This document shows positions 34,878-43,058 of a stretch of 64,000 nucleotides of DNA, one piece after another; positions within the stretch are counted from its first letter, which is position 1, and each line of letters opens with the position of its first letter. The position numbers were made by a program, and so were the translations under genes. The DNA is taken from the NCBI GenBank assembly GCA_016711435.1, contig JADJSY010000034.1:1-64000 (forward strand), given 5' to 3'. A model generated the notes under the pieces. The model ran no database searches. It was not told the origin of the DNA and saw only the letters and a program-made list of their open reading frames with translations. The stretch comes from Lewinellaceae bacterium (lineage in GTDB: Bacteria > Bacteroidota > Bacteroidia > Chitinophagales > Saprospiraceae).

Positions 34878-37223
34878 TCACTCCACAATAATCTCATCCA
34901 CAAACAGCCACGCGCCATTGCCTGCGCCAGGAGCGCCTGCGGGGATTACACCGAAGGTTTTAGCTACAAATTTCAGATAGCGGTATTTGGCTTTTTTGGT
35001 TTCCAACTTGACCGTTTCGATAGCAAATCCCTGTTTTTTTTCGGCATCGATATCCTGCTTTGAGAGTAGATCGAATTTTTTTCCGTCATTGGAACCGTAC
35101 ACCTCGATGCCGCGCGGCGGGTAAATCCAGGAAGCCTGGTTGTACATGTAATGGGTGGTCACTTTGTTAAACGCTGTGGCAGTGCCGAAGTCGATCACCG
35201 GATCGATGTCGTTGTTGACCAATCCGACCCAGCCGCCCCAGGTTTTGGTTATACCGGTTATTCCGTTGGTGAGACCGTACTGGTCACCTCCATTATATTT
35301 TTCGGGCGTTTTTGCCATTTTATAAGCTTTGCCGCTTGCCTTGTGCACCAGGTATTCCACGGTGCGGATATTGCCCATCTGTTTTTCCCCTTGAAAAACA
35401 GCGGCTTTTATCTCGGTATTTTCGGTAATGCTGATGGGCGCCGCATACATTTTAGACTTATGGGAAGGGTCTTTCCCATTGGTGGTATAATGTATTTTCA
35501 TGCCGGAGTCGAGGGCGCTGAGGCTTACTTTACCTTTTAAAAACGATGCTTTTACATCAAAAAAAGTTTTGGCGTAATTGACGCCCAGGGCATCCAGGCG
35601 GGTAAAATGGGTTTTGATGCGCTTGGAGAAATCTTTCCAGTTTTTCTTTTCTTTAGCGCTCCAGGTTATTTCCGCAATGGCGCAGGCGCGCGGGTAGACC
35701 ATATATTCCACCTGTTCGCCGTCCTTCATATATTCGGTCCAGACATTGGCCTGTGCGCCCAGAATATGTTTGGCTTCTTCTGCGCTCAGCTCCGTCGGAA
35801 CCGGTTCGTAGCTGTATGCCTTTTCCAGGGTCACCATTCCGCCGATGGCGAGTGGTTCGGAAGATGGGTCGCCCTGGTAGTAATCATAGTAGCAAAAATC
35901 GGTCGGCGTCATAATGGCGTCGTGGCCGGCTTTGGCGGCAGCGATACCGCCTTCAATACCGCGCCAGCTCATAACCGTAGCAGTGGGCGCGAGTCCGCCT
36001 TCCAGAATTTCATCCCAGCCGATCAGTTTTTTGCCGCGTTTGGCGAGCATGGCTTCTGCTCTGCGGATGAAATAACTTTGCAACTCGTGTTCATCTTTCA
36101 GGCCTTCTTTTTTCATCAATTGCTGGCAGAATTCGGATTGTTCCCAACTTTTTTTCGGGCACTCATCGCCGCCGATGTGAAAATAAGTGCTCGGGAACAA
36201 TGCGCACACTTCTCCCAGCACGTCGTCCAGAAACTGGAAAGTTTCTTCCGTCGGGCAAAAAACATCTTCAAAAACGCCCCATTTGGTAGCGGCTTCATAG
36301 GGGCCTTTGGTGCAGCCCAGTTCGGGATAGGCAGACAGCGCAGCAAGCGCATGTCCGGGCATTTCAATTTCCGGGATAACGGTAACAAAACGCTGGCGGG
36401 CGTATTCCACCACCTCTTTTACTTCTTCCTGGGTATAAAAACCGCAGTATTTTTTGCCGTCGTATTTGACGGGGCGGTCGCTGTTGTGCCCCACGATGGT
36501 TTCTTTGCGGCAGGCGGCGATGGTTTGTAGTTTGGGGTATTTTTTTATTTCAATGCGCCAACCCTGGTCTTCGGTGAGGTGCCAGTGGAACGTATTGAGT
36601 TTGTGAAAAGCGAGCAGATCGATGTAGTTTTTGATAAACTCGACCGGGAAAAAATGCCGCCCCACATCGAGGTGCAGCCCGCGGTACGGGAAGCGCGGCG
36701 CGTCCTGAATCAGGCATCCGGGCGCCGACCACTTGAGTCCGGCAGGGAGGGCGGCGCCTTTTGATTTTGTTTTTGCCGGCAGGGGTTTGTTGTTTATTTC
36801 TGCGGGGAAGAGCTGTCGCAGGGTCTGTATGGCGTAAAAAGCGCCTGCCGCAGTTTTAGCCCGAACGATGATAGCGGCGGGTTTAATATCGAGGACATAA
36901 CCTTCATCCTGTGTAAGTGTTTCGTCGGGCAGAATGTAAATGGAATTCGTTCGGGGTTTGGTTAGTTTTTCTTTGACACCCTGTGACACCAAGGTGAAAC
37001 CTGTGCCGGATTGCACGAGCGTAATCCAGGATTGGGCAACCATTTGCCAGTCGTTCAGACCTTCCGGGTAGTACACCCTGGTGTCGGCGCTCAGCGCGAA
37101 ACTTCCGGTCTGGGATTTAACGGAGAGTGGTTGCGGGATAATCTGGATACTGGAAGGCGTAGGGGTTTGGCAGTTCGACAAAAATGGACAAAAAACCAGA
37201 AAAATTAAAATTCTCATAAGCAT
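34878..37223 (-). CDS. GH20 beta-N-acetylhexosaminidase lipoprotein
   Basis: 781 residues. N-terminus MLMRILIFLVFCPFLSNCQ is a lipoprotein signal (lipobox LSNC). A GH20 N-terminal alpha/beta domain (~25-165) leads to the TIM barrel (~170-530): FPYRGLHLDVGRHFFP, FHWHLTEDQGWRIEIKKYP, and HIGGDECPKKSW with catalytic pair Asp353-Glu354. After the barrel come a chitobiase-type C-terminal domain (KIHYTTNGKDP) and a discoidin-like domain (YMYNQASWIYPPRGIEVYGS). The enzyme removes terminal GlcNAc/GalNAc from chitin oligomers, peptidoglycan or glycans, at the cell surface or in the periplasm. It stands alone. Confidence 0.93.
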   Translation of the reverse strand: MLMRILIFLVFCPFLSNCQTPTPSSIQIIPQPLSVKSQTGSFALSADTRVYYPEGLNDWQMVAQSWITLVQSGTGFTLVSQGVKEKLTKPRTNSIYILPDETLTQDEGYVLDIKPAAIIVRAKTAAGAFYAIQTLRQLFPAEINNKPLPAKTKSKGAALPAGLKWSAPGCLIQDAPRFPYRGLHLDVGRHFFPVEFIKNYIDLLAFHKLNTFHWHLTEDQGWRIEIKKYPKLQTIAACRKETIVGHNSDRPVKYDGKKYCGFYTQEEVKEVVEYARQRFVTVIPEIEMPGHALAALSAYPELGCTKGPYEAATKWGVFEDVFCPTEETFQFLDDVLGEVCALFPSTYFHIGGDECPKKSWEQSEFCQQLMKKEGLKDEHELQSYFIRRAEAMLAKRGKKLIGWDEILEGGLAPTATVMSWRGIEGGIAAAKAGHDAIMTPTDFCYYDYYQGDPSSEPLAIGGMVTLEKAYSYEPVPTELSAEEAKHILGAQANVWTEYMKDGEQVEYMVYPRACAIAEITWSAKEKKNWKDFSKRIKTHFTRLDALGVNYAKTFFDVKASFLKGKVSLSALDSGMKIHYTTNGKDPSHKSKMYAAPISITENTEIKAAVFQGEKQMGNIRTVEYLVHKASGKAYKMAKTPEKYNGGDQYGLTNGITGITKTWGGWVGLVNNDIDPVIDFGTATAFNKVTTHYMYNQASWIYPPRGIEVYGSNDGKKFDLLSKQDIDAEKKQGFAIETVKLETKKAKYRYLKFVAKTFGVIPAGAPGAGNGAWLFVDEIIVE

Positions 37224-37590
37224 GGCGGGTGATTTTTTATTTGTGCGAAAGATAAGTACACTGGATTCAAATTATACCTTCATATTTGTGCTTCTTTTAA
37301 TCCAATTCAATTTTTTAGGGGGATAAATTCGAAGAACAAACACTGATTACTACACGTCGAATTTACTGGGCACTTTTGTGCTATAATACTATAAGTTGCG
37401 CATTCGGAGTGAACAGTGCTCTTCGAATGCGCATTTTTTTTTCTTGCGGCAACCAATTCCATTTCATATTGTTTTGCGACAAATGACGGCTTTTTTAGTA
37501 AGGAAATTGAAAAATTATACCTTTAGGCCTGCTTATCAAAAAGACATTTTGAAAGCCGTTTTATACTAACCAAATTTACCGCATCGCAAT
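37224..37590. other. 367-bp divergent gap holding a candidate leader or small RNA
   Basis: Between the GH20 and citrate synthase starts. It contains a terminator (next entry) that ends no annotated gene. Ahead of it are two smaller pairings, ATTCGA/TCGAAT around 37,326-37,362 and GGCACTTTTGTGCT at 37,369-37,383. The remaining 150 bases before citrate synthase are AT-rich. Confidence 0.45.
37397..37442 (+). terminator. Intrinsic terminator upstream of citrate synthase
   Basis: TGCGCATTCGGAG pairs with CTCTTCGAATGCGCA (37,419-37,433), followed by nine T. It points toward the citrate synthase gene, so it ends either a small RNA or an attenuated leader. Confidence 0.75.
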
Positions 37591-38919
37591 ATGGATGTAC
37601 TCAAGCAAGAATTTTCCAATAAAGCCCAGGCCCTTGCCAAAGAGGTCAAAGAATTACTGAAAGAACACGGAGACAAAAAACTGGATGATGTTACCATCGA
37701 ACAGGCTTATGGCGGGATGCGGGATATTACCAGTATGATCTGGGAACCGTCTTTGCTCGATGCTGAGGAAGGCATCCGGTTTCGCGGGTATTCCATCCCG
37801 GAATTGCGTGAAAAACTGCCTGCCGCTCCCGGAGGCAAGGAACCACTTCCCGAAGGCCTTTTCTGGCTGATGCTCGTGGGAGAGATTCCCACAAAAGAAC
37901 AGGTCAAATGGCTCACAGAAGCATGGGTGCGTCGCGCAAATGTACCGGAACACGTTTTTCGGGCCATTGATGCCCTGCCGTTGGAAACGCATCCGATGAC
38001 CCAGCTTTCGGTGGGCGTGCTGGCAATGCAAAGTACCAGCGTATTTGCGCAGCGCTATATTTCGGGTATGAATAAATCCGAATACTGGGATGCCACATAC
38101 GAGGATACCATGAACCTCATTGCGCGACTGCCCCGTGTGGCGGCATACATTTTCCGCCGGGTATACCACAATGGAGAACACGTGCTTCCCGATATTTCAC
38201 TCGACTGGGGCGGCAACTTTACCCACATGCTTGGGTATCAGGATGAAGGTTTTAAAGAATACATGCGCCTTTTCCTCACCATCCATGCCGACCACGAAGG
38301 AGGAAACGCCTCTGCCCATACCACCCACCTGGTGGGTTCTACCCTGAGTGATCCTTACCTGTCTTTCAGCGCTTCCATGAATGCGCTGGCCGGCCCCCTG
38401 CACGGCCTGGCCAACCAGGAGGTAATTCGCTGGGTACTCAAAATGGTGGATACCCTGGGAACATCCAAACCCTCGCGGGAACAGATAGCGGAATACGTAA
38501 AAAGTACGCTGGCCAGCGGCCGGGTCATTCCCGGTTACGGCCATGCGGTACTGCGCAAACCGGACCCCCGTTTTATGGCGCAACGCCAGTTTTGCGAAGA
38601 CAATGTATCGGACAGTGATCTGGTAAAAGTGGTCTGGAAAATATTTGATGTGGTGCCGCCAATCCTGAGTAGTCTGGGTAAGGTGAAAAACCCATGGCCC
38701 AATGTAGACGCGCATTCCGGCGCCGTTTTGATCCATTACGGCATGAAAGAATACAACTATTATACGGTGCTTTTTGGCGTAAGCCGGGCGCTGGGTGTTT
38801 TGGCGGCACAATGCTGGAGTCGTGTGCTGGGTCTGCCGCTCGAACGCCCGAAATCCGTCACAACGACCTGGATCAAAGAATACTTAGCCAAAGAATACGG
38901 CGTGGTAATGGAAAAATAA
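37591..38919 (+). CDS. gltA: Citrate synthase
   Basis: 442 residues of the eukaryote-like citrate synthase subtype often found in Bacteroidota. Active-site signatures are EGIRFRGYSIPELREKLP near the start, NALAGPLHGLANQEVIRW (His near 272), VIPGYGHAVLRKPDPRFMAQ (His and Arg) and the aspartate in PNVDAHSGAVLIHYG. It condenses acetyl-CoA with oxaloacetate at the entry of the TCA cycle in the cytoplasm. A terminator-containing leader precedes it, which could allow attenuation. The TrpR-like gene follows 21 bases after the stop and may be co-transcribed. Confidence 0.95.
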   Translation: MDVLKQEFSNKAQALAKEVKELLKEHGDKKLDDVTIEQAYGGMRDITSMIWEPSLLDAEEGIRFRGYSIPELREKLPAAPGGKEPLPEGLFWLMLVGEIPTKEQVKWLTEAWVRRANVPEHVFRAIDALPLETHPMTQLSVGVLAMQSTSVFAQRYISGMNKSEYWDATYEDTMNLIARLPRVAAYIFRRVYHNGEHVLPDISLDWGGNFTHMLGYQDEGFKEYMRLFLTIHADHEGGNASAHTTHLVGSTLSDPYLSFSASMNALAGPLHGLANQEVIRWVLKMVDTLGTSKPSREQIAEYVKSTLASGRVIPGYGHAVLRKPDPRFMAQRQFCEDNVSDSDLVKVVWKIFDVVPPILSSLGKVKNPWPNVDAHSGAVLIHYGMKEYNYYTVLFGVSRALGVLAAQCWSRVLGLPLERPKSVTTTWIKEYLAKEYGVVMEK

Positions 38920-38940
38920 AGCCCCTGAATTGCCTTGCCC

Positions 38941-39195
38941 ATGTTATACCAACTTTTTCAAGCTGTCCGGACGGAGACTGAATTCAATGAACTGGCAGAT
39001 CTCACTTTTACGGAAAACGAACGCGCCATGATGCTGGAGCGCTGGAGAATTTTTGATGCGCTCGACCGGGGCCTGTCTCAACGCGAAGTAGCCAAAGAAG
39101 TGCCTTGCAGCATCGTAACTGCCACAAGAGGAGCAAAAGTGTACCGCGACAACAGGGAAGCGATTCAAAAATACCTGGCGTTGTGGCGCAAGTAG
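38941..39195 (+). CDS. TrpR-like (YerC/YecD family) DNA-binding protein
   Basis: 84 residues from the ATG at 38,941 (38,935 also in frame). The helical core LADLTFTENERAMMLERWRI, FDALDRGLSQREVAKEV and SIVTATRGAKVYRD matches the Trp-repressor superfamily, with the helix-turn-helix at ~45-70 (LSQREVAKEVPCSIVTATRG). Members are small dimeric repressors; tryptophan as ligand is not implied for the YerC branch. It probably shares a transcript with citrate synthase. Its TAG stop is the first triplet of a long inverted repeat. Confidence 0.85.
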   Translation: MLYQLFQAVRTETEFNELADLTFTENERAMMLERWRIFDALDRGLSQREVAKEVPCSIVTATRGAKVYRDNREAIQKYLALWRK

Positions 39196-39426
39196 TGTTT
39201 GGTGTGTGGTGTTTAGTGTTTGGGGGTCTTCGCCCAAGCCACCCACTGTTGCCAGAGGCGAAGTGCCCCAAACACTAAACACCACACACCAAACACTGCC
39301 AAGGGCGGAGCGCCCCAAACACTAAACACCACACACTAAACACTGCCAAGGCGGGGCCCCAACACAAAACCACACAACACGCAGGCGGAGCGCCCAAACA
39401 CTAAACACCACACACTAAACACTGCC
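39193..39426. repeat. Inverted repeat with one G-rich arm and three tandem C-rich arms
   Basis: The left arm (TAGTGTTTGGTGTGTGGTGT…, 39,193-39,232) starts at the TrpR-like stop codon. Three right arms of the form CCCCAAACACTAAACACCAC follow in tandem (39,262-39,300, 39,313-39,350, 39,385-39,426), with a degenerate stretch between the last two. The final arm runs into the MoxR gene's stop codon and encodes its last residues. Confidence 0.85.
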
Positions 39427-40497
39427 AAGATCCCTGCACGCCCGATACAAATCCTGCCAGCCCTCACGTTTTTTTACCACTGTTTCCAGATATTCCCGCC
39501 AGATAACCGCATCGCTGCCCGGGTCTTTAACAATAGCGCCGGTGAGTCCGGCTGCCAGGTCATGTGCGCGCAGGTCGCCGTCGCCAAAATGCACCGCCAA
39601 AGATTGTCCCTGGTGAATCACCGAGATGGCTTCCGCGGTGCTGAGGGTGGCGCTCGGGCTTTTTAGTTTATCGCGACCGTCTTCCGTTTTTCCACTGCGG
39701 AGTTCCCTGAAAATAGTAACCAATCGCTGAATTTCCTGCAATGGCGCGGCATTGGGAGGCAATTCGAGCGCTTTGCCCAGCGCATTCAGCCTGTTTTGAA
39801 CGATGGTAACCTCTTCGTCCAGGGTGTTTGGCAGCGGCAGCACCACCGTATTGAACCGGCGGCGCAAGGCAGAGGACAGTTCGTTGATACCTTTGTCGCG
39901 GTCATTGGCTGTTGCGATCAGGTTGAAACCCTGAATAGCCTGTACCTCGCTGCCGAGTTCGGGAACGGGCAGCGTTTTTTCCGACAACAGTGTGATCAGC
40001 GCATCCTGCACATCTGCCGGAATGCGGGTCAGTTCTTCTACACGCGCAATTTTTCCGTGTTGCATGGCAGTGAGCACGGGGCTGGGTACGAGGGCTTTTT
40101 CCGAGGGGCCTTCCGAAAGCAGGCGGGCGTAATTCCAGCCATAACGCAGGGTTTCTTCATGGGTACCCGCAGTGCCCTGCACGAGCAGTGTGCTATCGCC
40201 GCTGATCGCTGCGGCCAGGTGTTCGCTCACCCAGGTTTTGGCGGTGCCGGGTACGCCGAGCAACAACAAAGCTCGGTCGGTTGTCAGCGTGGCTACAGCT
40301 ATTTCGATGATCCGGCGCTGTCCGTAATATTTGGGTTCAATGTCCGTATCGCCTGCTTTACCGCCGAGCAGATAAGTGACGACAGCCCAGGGCGACAGGC
40401 GCCAGTTGGCGGGCCGTGGCCGGTCGTCCGCAGCGGCCAATGCGGCCAACTCATGCGCATAGGCGGTTTCAGCATGGGGGCGGATGATGTCAGACAT
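39415..40497 (-). CDS. MoxR-type AAA+ ATPase
   Basis: 360 residues from the ATG at 40,495-40,497; the upstream open frame is discarded because it reads through repeat sequence. Walker A is LLLLGVPGTAKTWVSEHLAA near residue 85, Walker B region IARVEELTRIP, sensor 1 FNLIATANDRDKGINELSSA and the arginine finger in ALRRRFNTV. MoxR ATPases act as chaperones that activate or remodel partners carrying von Willebrand A domains; this subtype usually sits beside VWA and SWIM zinc-finger genes, but none is visible here. The last codons (GSV and stop) fall inside the neighbouring repeat, so the natural C-terminus may have been altered by it. Confidence 0.85.
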   Translation of the reverse strand: MSDIIRPHAETAYAHELAALAAADDRPRPANWRLSPWAVVTYLLGGKAGDTDIEPKYYGQRRIIEIAVATLTTDRALLLLGVPGTAKTWVSEHLAAAISGDSTLLVQGTAGTHEETLRYGWNYARLLSEGPSEKALVPSPVLTAMQHGKIARVEELTRIPADVQDALITLLSEKTLPVPELGSEVQAIQGFNLIATANDRDKGINELSSALRRRFNTVVLPLPNTLDEEVTIVQNRLNALGKALELPPNAAPLQEIQRLVTIFRELRSGKTEDGRDKLKSPSATLSTAEAISVIHQGQSLAVHFGDGDLRAHDLAAGLTGAIVKDPGSDAVIWREYLETVVKKREGWQDLYRACRDLGSV

Positions 40498-40502
40498 AAA
40501 TA

Positions 40503-40541
40503 GAGGTGAGAGGTGAGAAGTGAGAGGGTGAGAATGAAGCC
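40503..40541. repeat. GAGGTGAGAGG-type repeat upstream of MoxR gene
   Basis: AGAGGTGAGAGGTGAGAAGT, then GAGAGGGTGAG, starts six bases above the MoxR start. Same words as the repeats at 42.3, 59.2 and 62.0 kb, here as a single arm. A second short repetitive tract (CCTCAAACCTTCTCAAACCC) lies at 40,636-40,670. Confidence 0.7.
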
Positions 40542-40751
40542 TCAAAAATAAGCAAAGCCAAGCGACTGCCATACTATATCCAACGCAAAGTGGTTTTGAA
40601 AGAGGGAACAGTTCATCTGCCTGAAAGAAGAAGCCCTCAAACCTTCTCAAACCCTCAAACCTTTACCCGCCGAAGCCTTTTTAACCGCCATAGCCCATAG
40701 GCGAAGGAGGGTCAAACCATCCAACCTGCCTGAAAGTCAAATTTTTTTTGC

Positions 40752-40759
40752 TAAATTTG
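40752..40759 (+). promoter_or_regulatory. Candidate -7 element TAAATTTG for the antiporter gene
   Basis: Fits TAnnTTTG; a CTG stands at the -33 position (19-base spacer) where TTG is usual. About 36 bases before the ATG at 40,795. Confidence 0.4.
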
Positions 40760-40794
40760 AACCCGTGTTTTTCTTTTGTTTTAATCTTACGTGC

Positions 40795-42029
40795 ATGCAT
40801 TTTCCATACTCCCATTTTATTTTACTGGCAGCGGCATTTATCATCCTCAACCTGATAGCCAGTCGTTTTGCCGCGCGTTTTGGAGCGCCTACTTTGCTCA
40901 CTACCCTGGCAATCGGCCTGTCCTTTGGCAATGGCGGTTTGTATGATTTTTACTATAATTATCCGACTACTACCTTGCATATCAGCGAATTAGCGCTGTG
41001 TATCATCATATTTGCCGGCGGCTTTGAATCCAACTGGAAGGCAGTTCGTCCGATTCTCTGGCAGGGCGTTTCCCTGGCTACCCTGGGTGTTTTGCTGACT
41101 ATGATGGCAGTAGGCGCTATGGCGCACTGGCTGCTGGATTGGCCGTGGTTACAGGCTATGTTGTTGGGTGCAGTGGTGTCGGGCACAGACGCCGCAGCCG
41201 TGTTTTCCATCCTGGAAAACAGTAAACTGAAACTCAATACCCATGTCCGCGAGGTACTGGAACTGGAATCGGGCGCAAACGATCCGATGGCCTTTTTCCT
41301 GACCCTGACGTTCACCGCATTGCTGTTGCCTGCCGCGCCGCAAATCCATGCGCTCACCCTGACCGGCAATTTTATCTGGACAATGCTGGTGGGATTGGGC
41401 ACCGGATTGCTGGCGGGCCGGTTTATTCACCTGCTGATAAAACGTATTCCGCTCAAACGCGGGCAATTCCCCATTGTGCTGCTGGCATGGGTGATCATTT
41501 TATATGCTGTCAATGATCTGCTGGGTGGCAGCGCTTTCCTGTCGGTATACGTGGCAGGCATCATTCTGGGCAATTCTCCCTGGGCGCAACGCGACATCAA
41601 CGTTCATTTTTTGAAAGCCTTTCATGGCTGATGGAAACCATGTTGTTCCTCATATTGGGCCTGCAGGTTAATGTTTTCGGTTTGCCAAGGGTAATGTGGG
41701 AAGGTTTACTACTTGCTTTTTTGCTGATATTTGTAGCGCGTCCCATTGGCGTATTCGCTTCCCTGGCATTTTTTAAAGAGATTAAATGGCGTACCAAAAC
41801 ATTTTATGCCTGGGTAGGTTTGCGGGGCGCTACACCGATCGTTTTTGCCTTGATACCCGTAGTGGCGAAAGTGCCCGAAGCCATGAAAATTTTAAATATT
41901 GCCTTTATTATTGTGATCGTTTCCATCGTGGTGCAAGGTACCACCGTAGCCGCAGCAGCGAAAATCACCGACTCCGGAAAATTAAAAGAGAAAAGGAATA
42001 AACAGCCGGCAGACAATCAAAACATCTAA
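40795..42029 (+). CDS. CPA1-type cation/proton antiporter (NhaP2/CvrA-like), frameshifted
   Basis: About 410 residues from the ATG at 40,795. Twelve or so membrane helices are visible. Conserved antiporter motifs are IIFAGGFESNWKAVRPIL, VVSGTDAAAVFSIL and LELESGANDPMAFFLTL. The frame breaks at 41,611-41,631, where LKAFHG meets a stop; the following frame resumes with METMLFLILGLQVN. Relatives read 'FHDGLAWLMxxxMFLxLGL' here, so about 11 bases (a DGLAW segment) are missing, a deletion larger than the homopolymer errors elsewhere. The usual C-terminal TrkA_C domain of NhaP2 is absent. The protein exchanges K+ or Na+ for H+ across the inner membrane. Confidence 0.8.
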
Positions 42030-42043
42030 GCGCTCTCTAAGAC

Positions 42044-42290
42044 ATCCCCCTTAGCATTTAGTTGTATTTTGGGTCTGGGTTTTTCAGGCCTGTAATCGTG
42101 AATCGTGTTTAGTGTGTGGTGTTTAGTGTTTCGGGGGCTTCGCGTTTGGCATTTGTGAAAACTCGACCAAAATATCAACTATTACCAAACGCGAAGCCCC
42201 CGAAACACTAAACACCACACACTAAACACGATTCACGATTACAGGCCTGAAAAACCCAGACCCAAAATACAACTAAATGCCAAGGGGGAT
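42044..42290. repeat. Long inverted repeat with 106-bp near-perfect arms
   Basis: Left arm 42,044-42,149 and right arm 42,185-42,290 match at 105 of 106 positions by eye, around a 35-base loop. From the outside in, the arms hold ATCCCCCTTAGCATTTAGTT, a TTTTCAGGCCTGTAATCGTG word, GTGTTTAGTGTGTGGTGTTT and GCTTCGCGTTTGG at the apex. The TTCAGGCCT word also occurs in the repeat at 62.0 kb. Confidence 0.92.
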
Positions 42291-42345
42291 ACCTCTCACC
42301 TCTCACCCTCACCTCTACCTCTCACCTCTCACTCACTCTCACCTC
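42291..42345. repeat. CTCACCTCT tract directly before the AlkD-like gene
   Basis: Seven or so CTCACCTCT-like units, ending five bases before the ATG at 42,351; a C-rich single arm of the GAGGTGAG word family. Confidence 0.75.
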
Positions 42346-42350
42346 TAAAC

Positions 42351-43058
42351 ATGACTGCAGAATCAATTTTACAGGAACTCCGGCAAATGGGCAGCGAACA
42401 AACGAAAAAAACTTTCTTGCGACACGGCGCCCGCGAGCCTTTTTTCGGCGTAAAAGTGGGCGACATGAAAACCATCGTGAAACGCGTCAAAAAGGATCAC
42501 GCCCTCGCAATGGCATTGTACGATTCGGGTAACTCCGACGCTATGTACCTCGCCGGACTCATCGCCGATGAAAAGAAAATAACTAAAGCCGACCTGCAAC
42601 ATTGGGTCGAAAATGCTTACTGGTACATGATCAGCGAGTATACCGTGGCCTGGGTGGCTTCGGAAAGTCCCTACGGCTGGGAACTGGGCCTGGAATGGAT
42701 TGAATCCGACCGCGAACAAATTGCAACAGCCGGCTGGGCAACTTTGGCTAACTGGTGTACCATCCGGCCGGACAGCGCACTCGATCCGGACTACCTGCGC
42801 AAACTGCTCGACCGGGTGGGCGATACCATACATCAGTCGCCCAACCGCGTTCGATACACGATGAATGGATTTGTGATGGCCTGCGGTATATCTGTCGTGC
42901 GTTTGCAGGATTATGCTGTACAAATTGCTGAAAAAATCGGCAAAGTGCATGTTGACGTAGGCGACACCTCCTGCAAAGTGCCACTGGCTGCGGAATACAT
43001 TCAGCACGCAATAGACAAAGGCAAAACCGGTTACAAAAAGAAAATGGCGCGTTGTTAA
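42351..43058 (+). CDS. DNA alkylation repair (AlkD-like HEAT-repeat) protein
   Basis: 235 residues made of helical HEAT-like repeats. Words such as FLRHGAREPFFGVKVGDMKT, IVKRVKKDHALAMALYDSGN, MYLAGLIADE, WVASESPYGWELGLEWIESD and TAGWATLANWCTI match the DNA alkylation repair family (PF08713). AlkD proteins excise bulky or cationic N-alkyl bases without flipping them. Some relatives only bind DNA, so activity is inferred. Isolated gene, convergent with nhaD across a 0-bp gap (stop codons adjacent at 43,058/43,059). Confidence 0.85.
   Translation: MTAESILQELRQMGSEQTKKTFLRHGAREPFFGVKVGDMKTIVKRVKKDHALAMALYDSGNSDAMYLAGLIADEKKITKADLQHWVENAYWYMISEYTVAWVASESPYGWELGLEWIESDREQIATAGWATLANWCTIRPDSALDPDYLRKLLDRVGDTIHQSPNRVRYTMNGFVMACGISVVRLQDYAVQIAEKIGKVHVDVGDTSCKVPLAAEYIQHAIDKGKTGYKKKMARC

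Noticed and set aside
38941..39195. True tryptophan repressor TrpR
   Set aside because: It fits the wider TrpR/YerC superfamily only; no trp genes are near and ligand residues could not be judged.
39193..39426. Possible CRISPR array from repeated CACTAAACACC words
   Set aside because: Units are not separated by unique spacers of constant length, the repeat faces an inverted copy, and no cas genes are present. It belongs to the inverted-repeat family.
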